64,000 nt of DNA from Candidatus Saccharimonadota bacterium (GCA_003246575.1 QJZZ01000003.1:124001-188000), one strand, 5' to 3'. Numbered from the stretch's first letter, positions 17,473-26,499 are shown. A program made the numbers and translations. Notes: a model not told the origin generated them from the letters alone.

Positions 17473-19062
17473 CTATGGGGCAATATTCGAGCTTGTCTCG
17501 ATGGTGCCATCGAGTCGATGTATCGACAAGTCGATACGTTCAACTTCACAAACAGTATTGTCTGCCATGCCGTCACCATTGGCGCCAGCATCGTCGCACG
17601 GTACGTCCACCAGAACTGTCGTTACATCCCCGGCAGCGTCAGTAAATGGTATGTGCACCGTCAGAGCTACGTACTCAGGTAGATCCATATGGAATGGATT
17701 ATGTGTCGTGTCATCCTTATCTGGGCAATAGCCGAACTCAGGACGCGTCACCGACAATACCAGTAGAGGAATCAAGAGTGGGACAACCTTTCCGCCAATT
17801 CGACGAGCACGAGATGGCTTAAACACCCATCTTTCCATTCCCGTGCGTGGACGGACTGCTCGTGGAGCACGCGCCACGGACGAACGAAGCGTAGCCCGTG
17901 TCAGCTCCGATGGAGTTATCTGGGCGTCGTCGCCACTTCTCACAGTTACACCGTTGCGCTCTTCATCTACAGAATCGCTCTCGGCACTATCGGCTTCCGA
18001 CCCAGGTACATCCGCTGCGTCAGCCTCTACGTCTGGCGTGGTTGCTTCTTGTGGCGTGACGGGGGCGATTTGTCCGGATTCATCATCACCTTGGTCCATA
18101 TCATTCTTATCAGTACGACGGCGACGCAACAGCGGTATAGGGACAGGGAGGATAGTGACGATACCGCCTTGAACATTGCGCGATTGTTCAAAGTAGACAT
18201 CGTGTCGCACACATACCTCATCTTTGTCAGTGTAGGTTGTCGTCTCACCAGGCCGTTCAAACATAATCGTTACACGCGCACCGCGGTTTTGATCGAACTG
18301 ATACTGCATCAGTGCCAAGTCTTGGCCGCTCAGCGCAACCTTGCCCATAGCATAGTCATACACAAAAGCCTCAGTTGATTCATATCCATGCGCAAGACTT
18401 ATCTCTTTGATTCGCAGTGCAATATCCCCGGAAACAACCTTTTCTTCTCCGGAAAGTTGGACGTCTCCAAGTGACACGCCGTCGAGCTCATGCTTCAGTG
18501 CCTCAAGCATAAATTCGGCGCGACCTTGTGCAAGCTCGATATTCTCAATATTCGCTTGGCCAACACCGCCATCAGTGGCAGCAATACCAATCGCTTCGTC
18601 CGAGGCGTATCCAACAATCTGAACTGACGCGATTTCATATCCATCATCAAGAAGTGACTGCAAATGATCTGCGTACTCTGGTAGCCCATTCTCACCCAGA
18701 AAACGCTGTGCCTCCGGGTCATTCGCAAGATTAAAGCTCGTCGAAAATGGCATCACATTTACCGCAAAGTTCGTTTCCTCGATCGACGGTCGACTCACAG
18801 TGCTTACGTAACTCTGAACTTCGGTGTGAGGCAGCCCTTCGGAACCTGTCAGATACGTGTACTCCCGATCGTTCTCATGTATCGTCCACGGGAGTTCAAC
18901 GCCGCCAACAGAGAGGGCGGTACTAGCCACAATCGAAGCACCAAAAGACATAACTGCACTTCCAGTCTTCAAAACCTCCCATTTGCGGATAGGTTGCTTA
19001 CGATCGGAATTAGAGGTGGCGAGCGGCACCACCGCAGGTGTATGTTCAGTAGATTTACTCAT
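17473..19062 (-). CDS. Large surface protein with an OmpA-like segment
   Basis: 529 residues. A hydrophobic segment at about 33-55 (GSAVMSFGASIVASTALS) anchors or exports it. Residues about 145-190 match the OmpA/MotB peptidoglycan-binding pattern: VQIVGYASDEA, then NIELAQGRAEFMLEAL. A basic patch PLLRRRRT and an acidic linker rich in Asp/Glu/Ser come next, then a second hydrophobic stretch (VVPLLIPLLVLSV). The C-terminus holds paired Cys (YCPDKDD; VPCDD; TVCEVERI). TTGATA-N17-TATAAT (19098-19070) ends seven bases before ATG 19062, predicting a leaderless mRNA. Role unknown; wall attachment is inference. Confidence 0.7.
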   Translation of the reverse strand: MSKSTEHTPAVVPLATSNSDRKQPIRKWEVLKTGSAVMSFGASIVASTALSVGGVELPWTIHENDREYTYLTGSEGLPHTEVQSYVSTVSRPSIEETNFAVNVMPFSTSFNLANDPEAQRFLGENGLPEYADHLQSLLDDGYEIASVQIVGYASDEAIGIAATDGGVGQANIENIELAQGRAEFMLEALKHELDGVSLGDVQLSGEEKVVSGDIALRIKEISLAHGYESTEAFVYDYAMGKVALSGQDLALMQYQFDQNRGARVTIMFERPGETTTYTDKDEVCVRHDVYFEQSRNVQGGIVTILPVPIPLLRRRRTDKNDMDQGDDESGQIAPVTPQEATTPDVEADAADVPGSEADSAESDSVDEERNGVTVRSGDDAQITPSELTRATLRSSVARAPRAVRPRTGMERWVFKPSRARRIGGKVVPLLIPLLVLSVTRPEFGYCPDKDDTTHNPFHMDLPEYVALTVHIPFTDAAGDVTTVLVDVPCDDAGANGDGMADNTVCEVERIDLSIHRLDGTIETSSNIAP

Positions 19063-19137
19063 TTATACTATTATAAAACTTTTTGGTTTTTATATCAATA
19101 TTATTTTTTTAAATATTCTGGTATAATGGAGAGCACT

Positions 19138-20547
19138 ATGGCTTCAAAACTTCCAACAGTCGCTATCATCGGACGCGCAAACGCGGGCAAGAGCTCGCTT
19201 TTTAATCGTATCGTGCGCTCACAACAGGCGATTGTCGCTCGTGAGGCCGGTACCACTCGTGATAATGTCACCAGCAAAGTAGACTATGACGACCACCAGT
19301 TCTGGTTGGTCGACACTGCCGGTCTCAAAGACCCAAATGATGAATTCGAGGCAGGCATCCAGGACCAGATCGCCGATGCAGCCGAAGCCGCTGACGTTAT
19401 CCTCGTCGTTGTCGACAGCACCGAATTTCCCGGTGACGACGAGCGCGCCGTCGCCAAAAAAGCACTCCGCTCACAAAAGCCAGTTATCTTGGTCACCAAC
19501 AAAGCCGATCTCAAAGGCGCACTTCACGATGATGAATTTCGTCGCCTCGGTATCAAGACGATTATCCGCACCAGCGCCGAGCACAACTCAGGCGTCAAGG
19601 ACCTTCTCGACACGATTGTTGCCGAGATTCCAGCCGTCACCCAGACCGAACCCGACGATGTCCTTCGCATCGCTTTGATCGGCCGCCCAAACGTCGGCAA
19701 GAGTAATCTTTTCAACCGTCTCGCCGGCAAGCAGCAAGCACTTGTTGCCAATGTTGCCGGTACCACTCGTGATCTCAACCGCGTCCAGGTCAACTACCAC
19801 CAGCAGACGATCGAACTGATCGACACCGCTGGCATTCGCCGCAGCGGCAAGCAGGAGACAGGTATCGAGAAGTTCTCTGTGCTCCGTACACTCCAGGCCA
19901 TCGAAGAAGCTGACGTATGCTATCTCCTCATGGACGTCAACGAACTCAGTACTGCACTTGACCAAAAACTCGCCGGCATGATCAGCGAAGCAGGCAAGGG
20001 CCTCGTCCTCGTTGTCAGCAAATGGGACTCTGTCGAAGGCAAGGACGCCTTCACGCGTGACGCCCTGGCACCGCGCATCGCCAACAACTTCGACTTCGTC
20101 CCATGGGCACCGCTCATTTTCACCAGTTCAGTCACTGGTCAAAACGTCGCCAAGCTCTACGACCTCGCACTCGAGATTCGTGATCGTCGCATGCAAGAGC
20201 CGAAGACGCGCAAGCTGAACGACCTACTACAGCGCGCCACTCAGGCACATCCACCAGCCGGTCTCAAAAATACCCATCCACGGCTTCGCTATATGGTACA
20301 CACAGACACAACACCGCCATGGTTCGTGATCTATGGCAGCAATCTAAAATTCGTTCACTGGAGCTACAAGCGTTATCTCGAACGTCTTATCCGCGAAGAA
20401 TTCGATTACGTCGGCACACCGATCAAGTTCAGCTTCCGCGATGAAAAGCAGATCAAAGCCAACAAAGAGCGCATCGCTCAGGGCCTCGAGCCAGTCACTA
20501 AGGCCTCAAAACAGGCAAAATCAGCAGAGCGAGACGCCCGCTCATGA
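19138..20547 (+). CDS. der: Ribosome biogenesis GTPase Der (EngA)
   Basis: 469 residues with tandem GTPase domains: first P-loop GRANAGKSSLFNR (the usual GRPNVGKS varied), DTAGL and NKADL; second GRPNVGKSNLFNRLAG, DTAGIR and SKWD. A C-terminal KH-like domain has PPWFVIYGSNLKFVHWSY. It acts in 50S subunit assembly. The extended -10 TGGTATAAT (to 19127) and a GGAG between it and ATG 19138 set the start; the ATG at 19126 overlaps the box. pth overlaps its stop (ATGA). Confidence 0.96.
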   Translation: MASKLPTVAIIGRANAGKSSLFNRIVRSQQAIVAREAGTTRDNVTSKVDYDDHQFWLVDTAGLKDPNDEFEAGIQDQIADAAEAADVILVVVDSTEFPGDDERAVAKKALRSQKPVILVTNKADLKGALHDDEFRRLGIKTIIRTSAEHNSGVKDLLDTIVAEIPAVTQTEPDDVLRIALIGRPNVGKSNLFNRLAGKQQALVANVAGTTRDLNRVQVNYHQQTIELIDTAGIRRSGKQETGIEKFSVLRTLQAIEEADVCYLLMDVNELSTALDQKLAGMISEAGKGLVLVVSKWDSVEGKDAFTRDALAPRIANNFDFVPWAPLIFTSSVTGQNVAKLYDLALEIRDRRMQEPKTRKLNDLLQRATQAHPPAGLKNTHPRLRYMVHTDTTPPWFVIYGSNLKFVHWSYKRYLERLIREEFDYVGTPIKFSFRDEKQIKANKERIAQGLEPVTKASKQAKSAERDARS

Positions 20548-21098
20548 AGCTCATTTTTGCGCAGGGAAATCCAGGCGCAGAATATGCTCTGACGCGTCAT
20601 AATATCGGCTTCCGCTCACTCCAATCTTTTGCGGATGCACGTAGCGCCTCGTTTACCGCAAAGCCAAAGTTCCTCGCGCATGTAGCAGACCTCACGATCG
20701 ATGGCGAAAAAATCCTTCTCGCACTGCCTACGACGTTTTATAACGAGACCGGCCAGAGCGCACGAGCGATCGCTGATTTTTACAAGCTAGACCCTAGCAC
20801 CGACATTCTCGTGCTTCACGACGACCTCGCACTGCCATTTGGCTCAGTCCGTACTCGCGCACGGGGAAGTGACGCCGGCAATAACGGCATCAAATCACTG
20901 AATGCTCATCTTGGCGAAGCGTATCACCGCGTACGTATCGGTATCGACACGACAGCACTCCATCGAGCACCAGACCGCGATTTCGTACTCTCACGCTTCA
21001 GCTCCGAAGAAGACGCCGCACTACCTGATGTATTCAAAAAAGTCACCGACCATATCGATGACTTTATTCACGATTCATTCTCGCTGACAACAAACTAG
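20544..21098 (+). CDS. pth: Peptidyl-tRNA hydrolase
   Basis: 184 residues, the normal length. Catalytic His lies in LTRHNIGF and catalytic Asp in VLHDDLALPFG. Substrate Asn residues lie in TFYNETGQS and in GSDAGNNGIKS, where the usual GHNG reads GNNG. It releases peptides from stalled peptidyl-tRNA. Coupled to der by a 4-base overlap, and it ends in a 4-base CTAG overlap with the convergent ZIP gene. Confidence 0.95.
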   Translation: MKLIFAQGNPGAEYALTRHNIGFRSLQSFADARSASFTAKPKFLAHVADLTIDGEKILLALPTTFYNETGQSARAIADFYKLDPSTDILVLHDDLALPFGSVRTRARGSDAGNNGIKSLNAHLGEAYHRVRIGIDTTALHRAPDRDFVLSRFSSEEDAALPDVFKKVTDHIDDFIHDSFSLTTN

Positions 21099-21844
21099 AC
21101 ACCGAGTAGCGATACCACTGTTGCCACCAGCAACAGGCCAGCTACGAGCACCGCCGCCTGCAAGCCACCGACATTTCGAGGCTGCTCGTGAATATCAGGG
21201 ATAATATCACTCGCCGCAACGTAGATGAAAAAACCGCTCGTCAGTGCCAGTAGCTGCGCTTCGGGCAGATGGACCGCGTGCCCCAACAGATAGGTGACGC
21301 TAGCGGCAACTACCGTGCCAAATGCAGTGGCAAGATTTGCCAAGATGACTTTTTTGTCCTTCCAGCCACGCGATAGCAAGATACCAAATGTTCCGAGCTC
21401 TTTCGGTATTTCGTGCGCGCTTACCGCCACGGTCGCCACAAAGCCACTGACTGGATTGACGAGAAATGCCGAGGCGATCGCAACGCCGTCAATCATATTG
21501 TGCGTCAAGTCACCAATCATCACCATCATGTTTTGTGATTCATTTTTGCGGCCAAGCTTATGGTCGTGATGGTGATGGAAGGTACTGTAGCGCTCGAGCA
21601 AAAAGAATGCCAAGAATCCGCCCAATGTCCAAATCAGCAACTCACGCGGATCGCCAATTTCAAATGACTCAGGCAGCAGGTCGAAAAACGCCGCCGCCAG
21701 CAGCGCTCCCGCGCCAAATGGCAATGCCATCATGATTGCTTTGTCTCGGCGCTTGCCCGAAAGGAAAATGCCAGCTCCGCCGGCGAGAGAAATCGCGCTT
21801 CCCAGTACGATTGCGAGTAACATCAGCCAAAATACTGTGTCCAT
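21095..21844 (-). CDS. ZIP-family metal transporter (ZupT-like)
   Basis: 249 residues with eight likely membrane helices. The family metal motifs are HNMIDGVAIASAF in helix 4 and AHEIPKELG in helix 5. A His-rich cytoplasmic loop (FHHHHDHKLG) is typical. It should import Zn or Fe. AAGGAG lies six bases before the ATG. The stop shares CTAG with the pth stop. Confidence 0.9.
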   Translation of the reverse strand: MDTVFWLMLLAIVLGSAISLAGGAGIFLSGKRRDKAIMMALPFGAGALLAAAFFDLLPESFEIGDPRELLIWTLGGFLAFFLLERYSTFHHHHDHKLGRKNESQNMMVMIGDLTHNMIDGVAIASAFLVNPVSGFVATVAVSAHEIPKELGTFGILLSRGWKDKKVILANLATAFGTVVAASVTYLLGHAVHLPEAQLLALTSGFFIYVAASDIIPDIHEQPRNVGGLQAAVLVAGLLLVATVVSLLGV

Positions 21845-21938
21845 AGTGCTCCTTGTTGTGTTTGTCTATCAGATAGCTCAATAGTAAGGCTACGCGGTCG
21901 ATGGAGAAGTGTAGCGCTATGTATAGCATAGCATATAT

Positions 21939-21967
21939 GAAAAATCCCGCCCCATCGTGAGGGCGGG
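21939..21967 (-). terminator. Terminator of the tRNA-like transcript
   Basis: On the minus strand CCCGCCC pairs with GGGCGGG around an 8-base loop and ATTTTTC follows. It closes the unit that starts near 22200. Confidence 0.85.
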
Positions 21968-21969
21968 GT

Positions 21970-22009
21970 GGCTGGAGACGGCGCACTAGCAGGCGCGCCG
22001 TCTCCAGCC
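21970..22009 (-). repeat. 15-bp perfect inverted repeat in the tail of the tRNA-like transcript
   Basis: Arms GGCTGGAGACGGCGC (21970-21984) and its exact complement (21995-22009) flank a 10-base loop, two bases from the terminator hairpin. Such a stem would be very stable in RNA and may protect the 3' end or be a processing site. Confidence 0.85.
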
Positions 22010-22112
22010 GTACGCAAGATCAGTGCGAGCCAAGCTCAGAAGCACGATCTCGGTACCACAGGCGAGGGTTGTCGGTCGTGCCGAAGGCGCAATCGAGTGC
22101 CGCATGAAATCG

Positions 22113-22184
22113 TCGGGTCGGGCGGATTCGAACCACCACCACCGGGAATCTCCCGGCATTCTACCTAGTTTAAACTACGTCCCG
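22113..22184 (-). ncRNA. tRNA-like element with a non-canonical anticodon arm (tRNA-Gly-like)
   Basis: Reading the minus strand from 22184: acceptor CGGGACG against CGACCCG with one A-A mismatch, TA, a D arm GTTT...GAAT with GG in the loop (GTAGTTTAA...GGTAGAAT as in many tRNA-Gly), then CCGGGAGATTCCCGG, and a standard T arm GGTGG-TTCGAAT-CCGCC and discriminator A. The anticodon hairpin lacks U33 and folds best as six pairs with a 3-base loop; if the loop is seven bases the triplet would be GAT. CCA is not encoded. TTGAAA-N16-TAAGGT lies just upstream (about 22219-22192). A decayed tRNA, a non-translating tRNA or the head of a longer RNA are all possible. Confidence 0.45.
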
Positions 22185-22225
22185 TACGGTCATGTAACCT
22201 TATCCCAGTGTATCAGTATTTCAAG

Positions 22226-22267
22226 CAAATAAAAAAGCGCTAGGTAAGGGTGGGCATCACCTAGCGC
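22226..22267 (-). terminator. Terminator of the structured ncRNA
   Basis: On the minus strand GCGCTAGGT pairs perfectly with ACCTAGCGC over a 13-base loop, followed by TTTTTTATTTG. Strong intrinsic terminator. Confidence 0.92.
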
Positions 22268-22569
22268 CATTTTACCCTTCAACCCACACCAGAGAAGCGC
22301 ACGAACCAAACTCCACGATGGCGACGCCTGACAAGTCACTACTGAATAGTCTCTTTGAAACGGTATCCTCGAAGCTTCGAAAAGCAACGGGGGTTAAAGG
22401 GATTAGTATGCATGCAATGAGTGACCTCAAGGGTAAGCCTAGAAAGTGGAGGGTAGATACTCACTAAGCACATTGCATACAACCTAACATAGTCGAGTTC
22501 TTCCGAAGAAAAACTCTGTTAGAATAGGGGGTATAAGGTGCTTGATCACTCTCGCAAGTTGATCAATCG
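22228..22569 (-). ncRNA. Unidentified structured RNA, about 340 nt
   Basis: The unit has a consensus promoter (TTGACA-N17-TACAAT, 22604-22576) and a strong terminator but no plausible protein. Predicted helices in order: TTGATCA/TGATCAA near the 5' end; CTAACA/TGTTAG enclosing GAGTTTTTC and GAAGAACTC with a C(TTCG)G tetraloop; and TATGCAATG paired with CATTGCATGCATA. Length would suit RNase P RNA or tmRNA. However, I do not see the RNase P GAGGAAAGTCC or ACAGAA cores, a tmRNA tRNA-like end, or the SRP GGAAGNAGCA-type loop. I leave it unnamed. Confidence 0.65.
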
Positions 22570-22575
22570 CTTTGC

Positions 22576-22604
22576 ATTGTAGCAGATATTTGACAGTATG
22601 TCAA
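22576..22604 (-). promoter_or_regulatory. Consensus promoter of the structured ncRNA
   Basis: TTGACA at 22604-22599, 17-base spacer, TACAAT at 22581-22576, all on the minus strand. It overlaps the first possible dprA start codon (22598), so RNA and dprA transcription may interfere. Confidence 0.9.
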
Positions 22605-23488
22605 CAGTTTTCGACACAATTATGTCTAAAATCAATGAAATACGACCTCTGACGCATGCATATCTACAGATACTGGAGTGTATTGATAGTTTGCCCGATA
22701 CATTATATTACACCGGAAAGCTACCCTCCGAGCGCCTGCCGACTGTCGCGATCGTCGGAACGCGCAAACCAACCGCCTACGGCAGGGAAGTGACCCAGCA
22801 GCTCGCCGGAGAGCTCGCCCAGAGAGGTGTTGTCATCGTCAGTGGCCTCGCACTCGGTATCGACGCGCTCGCGCATCAAGCGGCACTCGACGTCGGCGGA
22901 CGAACGATCGCCGTTCAGGCAAACGGCCTTCATCGGATCTATCCGAACACCAATCGTCGACTCGCCGAAGCAATTCTCGCGCGCGACGGCGCTATTCTCA
23001 GCCAATACGAACCTGGATTAGAACCAATGCAGTATCGTTTTCTGGAGCGCAACCGCATCGTGAGCGGTCTCGCCGATGCGGTGATCGTTATCGAGGCAGG
23101 GCTGCGAAGCGGCACGCTTTCGACCGCGGCACATGCGCTCGCTCAGGGCAAAGATGTCTTCGCGGTACCGGGCAATATCACGAGCCCGATGAGCGCCGGA
23201 TGTAATCAACTCCTGCGCCAAGGTGCGATGCCGGTAACATCAGTTGATGACATCCTCGAATGTCTCAGTATTTCCAGCGGCACACACCCAGTACAGCAAG
23301 TCCTGCCACTCGGAACAACACCACTCGAACAAGCGATCATCGATGCACTAGCCCGAGGCGTGCGCGACGGCGACGCTATTCTCGCCACGCTACACGTCCC
23401 ACCGGACGAATTCAATACCGCACTGACGATGCTCGAAATCAACGGTGCCATCACCGCCCTCGGGGCAAACCAGTGGACTCTTCGATGA
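22598..23488 (+). CDS. dprA: DNA processing protein DprA/Smf
   Basis: 296 residues. The Rossmann-like core is intact: VAIVGTRKPTAYG, then VIVSGLALGIDALAHQAAL, ERNRIVSGLADAVIVIEAGLRSG (split conserved block) and FAVPGNI. A C-terminal winged-helix-like region follows. DprA loads RecA on incoming single-stranded DNA during natural transformation. ATG 22598 and ATG 22622 are both possible; neither has a clear Shine-Dalgarno. Its presence beside a pilin gene elsewhere in the window fits DNA uptake ability. Confidence 0.92.
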   Translation: MSTVFDTIMSKINEIRPLTHAYLQILECIDSLPDTLYYTGKLPSERLPTVAIVGTRKPTAYGREVTQQLAGELAQRGVVIVSGLALGIDALAHQAALDVGGRTIAVQANGLHRIYPNTNRRLAEAILARDGAILSQYEPGLEPMQYRFLERNRIVSGLADAVIVIEAGLRSGTLSTAAHALAQGKDVFAVPGNITSPMSAGCNQLLRQGAMPVTSVDDILECLSISSGTHPVQQVLPLGTTPLEQAIIDALARGVRDGDAILATLHVPPDEFNTALTMLEINGAITALGANQWTLR

Positions 23489-23502
23489 TTTTATGATATA
23501 AT
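23474..23502 (+). promoter_or_regulatory. Promoter of the HIT gene, inside the dprA end
   Basis: TGGACT-N17-TATAAT, with the spacer crossing the dprA stop. A small hairpin TACGGA-ggt-TCCGTA (23516-23530) lies in the leader. Confidence 0.65.
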
Positions 23503-23556
23503 TATACTTAGCCTGATACGGAGGTTCCGTAATCTGGAGATCGTTTGGAGCTACTC

Positions 23557-23949
23557 ATGTGGGCAAGTGGTTGTGTGTTTTGCAATATCATCAACAATGA
23601 CCCACGCAATGAGGTCATTGTTTCGTCACTCTGGCACGACTGTGTCCTCGCCATCGATGCCGGCAGCCCCATAGCGGGCGACTACCTGGTGCTCTCTCCG
23701 TGGCACCGTGCCGAATTCAGCTGGTTCTCCATGTTGGCACTTAGGCGCATCAAGCGCAAGCTGGCCGCCCGTGGTGTGGTAATCGACAATACGTCGATTA
23801 ACCACACCGCCGACGGTGGCGTGCGTATCGACGGCCACGCCCACGCACACCTCGTGTGCCGCAAGGAGGTCGCTGCCGCCCACCCGGGTGTGCCGAACCT
23901 CGGGCTAGTCGGGCTTATGCGTCACATCAGTGACGCAGCCCACCACTGA
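23557..23949 (+). CDS. HIT-domain nucleotide hydrolase/transferase
   Basis: 130 residues. The N-terminal GCVFCNIINN has the Cys pair common in HIT proteins, and the catalytic triad region is HAHAHLV (HxHxH). Family members act on AMP conjugates or dinucleoside polyphosphates. GGAG lies six bases before ATG 23557. The GC-richer sequence differs slightly from its neighbours. A 12-bp bulged hairpin follows the stop (AGCCCTC...GAGGGCT, about 23963-23990) without a good T run. Confidence 0.85.
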   Translation: MWASGCVFCNIINNDPRNEVIVSSLWHDCVLAIDAGSPIAGDYLVLSPWHRAEFSWFSMLALRRIKRKLAARGVVIDNTSINHTADGGVRIDGHAHAHLVCRKEVAAAHPGVPNLGLVGLMRHISDAAHH

Positions 23950-24108
23950 CGTATCAGGCGAAGCCCTCCGCATCCATGCGTGAGGGCTATTCGCTTATTT
24001 ATGGTGTAAATTTTTCATATTTTTCACAAAACAGTTGCAATTCGCGGGAGGGCTGGGTAGTATAGGCAGTTGCTATGCGCCAAAGATTACGTATAGTAGA
24101 GAATAAGC

Positions 24109-26439
24109 ATGAGCAAGAATTTAGTCATCGTCGAGTCACCAGCCAAGGCTAAAACGATCGAGAAATACCTCGGTCGTGATTTTACTGTACTCTCAAGTAT
24201 TGGCCATATTCGCTCTATCCCGAAGAAAACCAAGGACGGTCGTCCACCAATTGATATCCAAAATGGCTTCGATACACAGTACGAAGTCGACAGCGAAAAA
24301 AAGAAAGTTGCTACTGAACTCAAAAAAGTCGTCAAACAAGTCGGCAAAGAGAATGTCTGGCTCGCAACCGATGAAGACCGCGAAGGAGAGGCGATTGCCT
24401 GGCATCTTTGTGAGGTGCTTGGCCTTGATCCTACAAACACCAAGCGTATCGTCTTTCACGAAATCACCAAGCCGGCCATCGAAGCTGCCGTCAAGTCACC
24501 ACGCACCGTCGACATGCAGCTCGTTCGCGCCCAGCAGGCTCGTCAAATCCTCGACCGCATCGTCGGCTTCGAGCTGAGTCCTGTCGTATGGCAAAAAGTT
24601 CCTGGCGGCAAATCTGCCGGCCGCGTCCAAAGTCCCGCAGTGCGCCTGCTCGTCGAGCGTGAACGCGAGATCACTGCGTTCGAAGGCAAGAATGAATTCA
24701 AGGTCACCGCACTCTTTTATCACGATAATCAGGAATTCAAGGCCGACCTGAATCAACGTTTTGGCTCAGAAGATGAAGCCCGCACGTTCCTCGAAAGTCT
24801 TGCCGGTGCCAATTTCACCGTCAGCGACATCACCAAATCACCTGGTACACGCAATCCATCGGCGCCATTCACAACCAGTACATTGCAACAGGAAGCGAAC
24901 GCTCGACTTGGCTTCGGTAGCAAGGCCACCATGGCCAGCGCCCAGAAGCTCTACCAAGACGGTAAGATCACCTACATGCGTACCGACAGCGTCAACCTAT
25001 CAGGGCAGGCGATTGCTGCAGCAACCGAATTTATCAAGCGCCTCTATGGACCGGAATATTCGACCGTTCGCAAGTTCAAGACCAAAGCCGCCGGTGCCCA
25101 GGAAGCTCACGAAGCAATCCGCCCAACCGATATGTCCCTCGAAACGGCGAGCAATAATGAGTACGACCAAAAGCTCTACGATTTGATTCGCCGCCGCACG
25201 CTTGCCAGCCAAATGTCACCAGCAAAGCTCGAGAAGACGACTATTACGATCAGCGTCAGCTCGATGTCGTCTGAGAAAACGGCATCGAGCAACCGCGTGC
25301 TTGCCTTTGAAGCCAAGGGCGAAGTCATCACCTTCGATGGTTTCATGCGCGTCTATGGCACCCGCAAAGATGATCTTCTCCCAGCCGTCAGTACCGGCGA
25401 TGAACTCCACGCCAATCAAATCGAAGCGCGTCAGCTGTTCGCCAAACCACCAGCTCGCTACACCGAAGGTAGCCTCGTCAAGAAACTTGAAGACCTCGGC
25501 ATTGGCCGCCCAAGCACCTACGCAACCATCATCGACACTGTGCAGACACGCGGCTATGTTGAGCGTGGCGAAGGGGAAGGTGAGCCCCGTGACGTCATCG
25601 TCCTCCAGCTCATCGATGGCTCGGTTGAACGTGAAATTGTCCAGGAAAAAACCGGCGCCACAAAAGGCAAACTCGTGCCAACTCCAGCTGGTGAGTTGAT
25701 CGCCGACTTTCTCTCAAGCCACTTCGAACAAGTGATTGATTACGACTTTACCGCCAAGGTGGAAGAGCAGTTCGACGACATCGCCGAAGGTGAACTCGAA
25801 CGCAACACAATGCTCGGTGACTTTTACGGTCCATTTCACAAACTCATCGAAGGCTCAGGCGCGATCGACCGCAGCAAGGTAGGAAACTCACGCGAAGTCG
25901 GCATCGATCCAAAGAGCGGCAAACCGATCACTGCACGCTTCGGTCGTTTCGGACCAATGCTCCAACTCGGTAGCACCGAATCAGAGGAGAAACCACAATT
26001 CGCCCCAATGCCTCGCGGCGCCAAAATCGAAACCGTGACCCTCGAACAAGCACTTCAGGCGTTCGTCCTGCCACGCGTCGTCGGTACCACCGAAGACGGG
26101 CAAGAGATCAAAGCAAACGTTGGCCGCTTTGGCCCCTACATCCAGGTCGGAAAACTCTATGTCAGCCTCAAAGAAGATGACCCGCACGATGTCACTGAAG
26201 AAAAAGCACGTCTATTGTATGCCGAGAAGCTCAAGGTTGAAGCAGAGAAGACGATTGCTGACTTTGGCGCCGTCAAGGTTCTTAACGGTCGCTACGGTCC
26301 CTACATCACCAACGGCAAGAAAAACGCCAAGATTCCGAAAGACACAGACCCAAAGAGTCTCACTGAAGCTGACGCCAAGAAACTCCTCGAAGAAGCTCCG
26401 ACCAAAAAAGCTCCTCGTCGGCGCACTACCAAAAAATAA
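24109..26439 (+). CDS. topA: DNA topoisomerase I
   Basis: 776 residues. Toprim domain begins LVIVESPAKAKTIEKYLG with the acidic DEDREGEAIAWH; active-site Tyr289 lies in ITYMRTDSVNLS. The C-terminus has repeated TopoC modules (ARFGRFGP; VGRFGPYIQVG; LNGRYGPYITNG) in place of Cys4 zinc fingers, then a Lys/Arg tail, as in Actinobacteria and many Patescibacteria. It relaxes negative supercoils. TATAGT (24092-24097) lies 11 bases before the ATG, giving a leader of only a few bases. Confidence 0.97.
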   Translation: MSKNLVIVESPAKAKTIEKYLGRDFTVLSSIGHIRSIPKKTKDGRPPIDIQNGFDTQYEVDSEKKKVATELKKVVKQVGKENVWLATDEDREGEAIAWHLCEVLGLDPTNTKRIVFHEITKPAIEAAVKSPRTVDMQLVRAQQARQILDRIVGFELSPVVWQKVPGGKSAGRVQSPAVRLLVEREREITAFEGKNEFKVTALFYHDNQEFKADLNQRFGSEDEARTFLESLAGANFTVSDITKSPGTRNPSAPFTTSTLQQEANARLGFGSKATMASAQKLYQDGKITYMRTDSVNLSGQAIAAATEFIKRLYGPEYSTVRKFKTKAAGAQEAHEAIRPTDMSLETASNNEYDQKLYDLIRRRTLASQMSPAKLEKTTITISVSSMSSEKTASSNRVLAFEAKGEVITFDGFMRVYGTRKDDLLPAVSTGDELHANQIEARQLFAKPPARYTEGSLVKKLEDLGIGRPSTYATIIDTVQTRGYVERGEGEGEPRDVIVLQLIDGSVEREIVQEKTGATKGKLVPTPAGELIADFLSSHFEQVIDYDFTAKVEEQFDDIAEGELERNTMLGDFYGPFHKLIEGSGAIDRSKVGNSREVGIDPKSGKPITARFGRFGPMLQLGSTESEEKPQFAPMPRGAKIETVTLEQALQAFVLPRVVGTTEDGQEIKANVGRFGPYIQVGKLYVSLKEDDPHDVTEEKARLLYAEKLKVEAEKTIADFGAVKVLNGRYGPYITNGKKNAKIPKDTDPKSLTEADAKKLLEEAPTKKAPRRRTTKK

Positions 26440-26499
26440 CCTCCCTCAACAGAAGTTATCATTATTGCTATTCTTACAATAACGCTGTATTGTACCTTC

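Noticed and set aside
22228-22569. Naming the structured RNA as tmRNA or RNase P
   Set aside because: Length fits, but the conserved cores and the tRNA-like end of tmRNA are not visible; naming it would be a guess.
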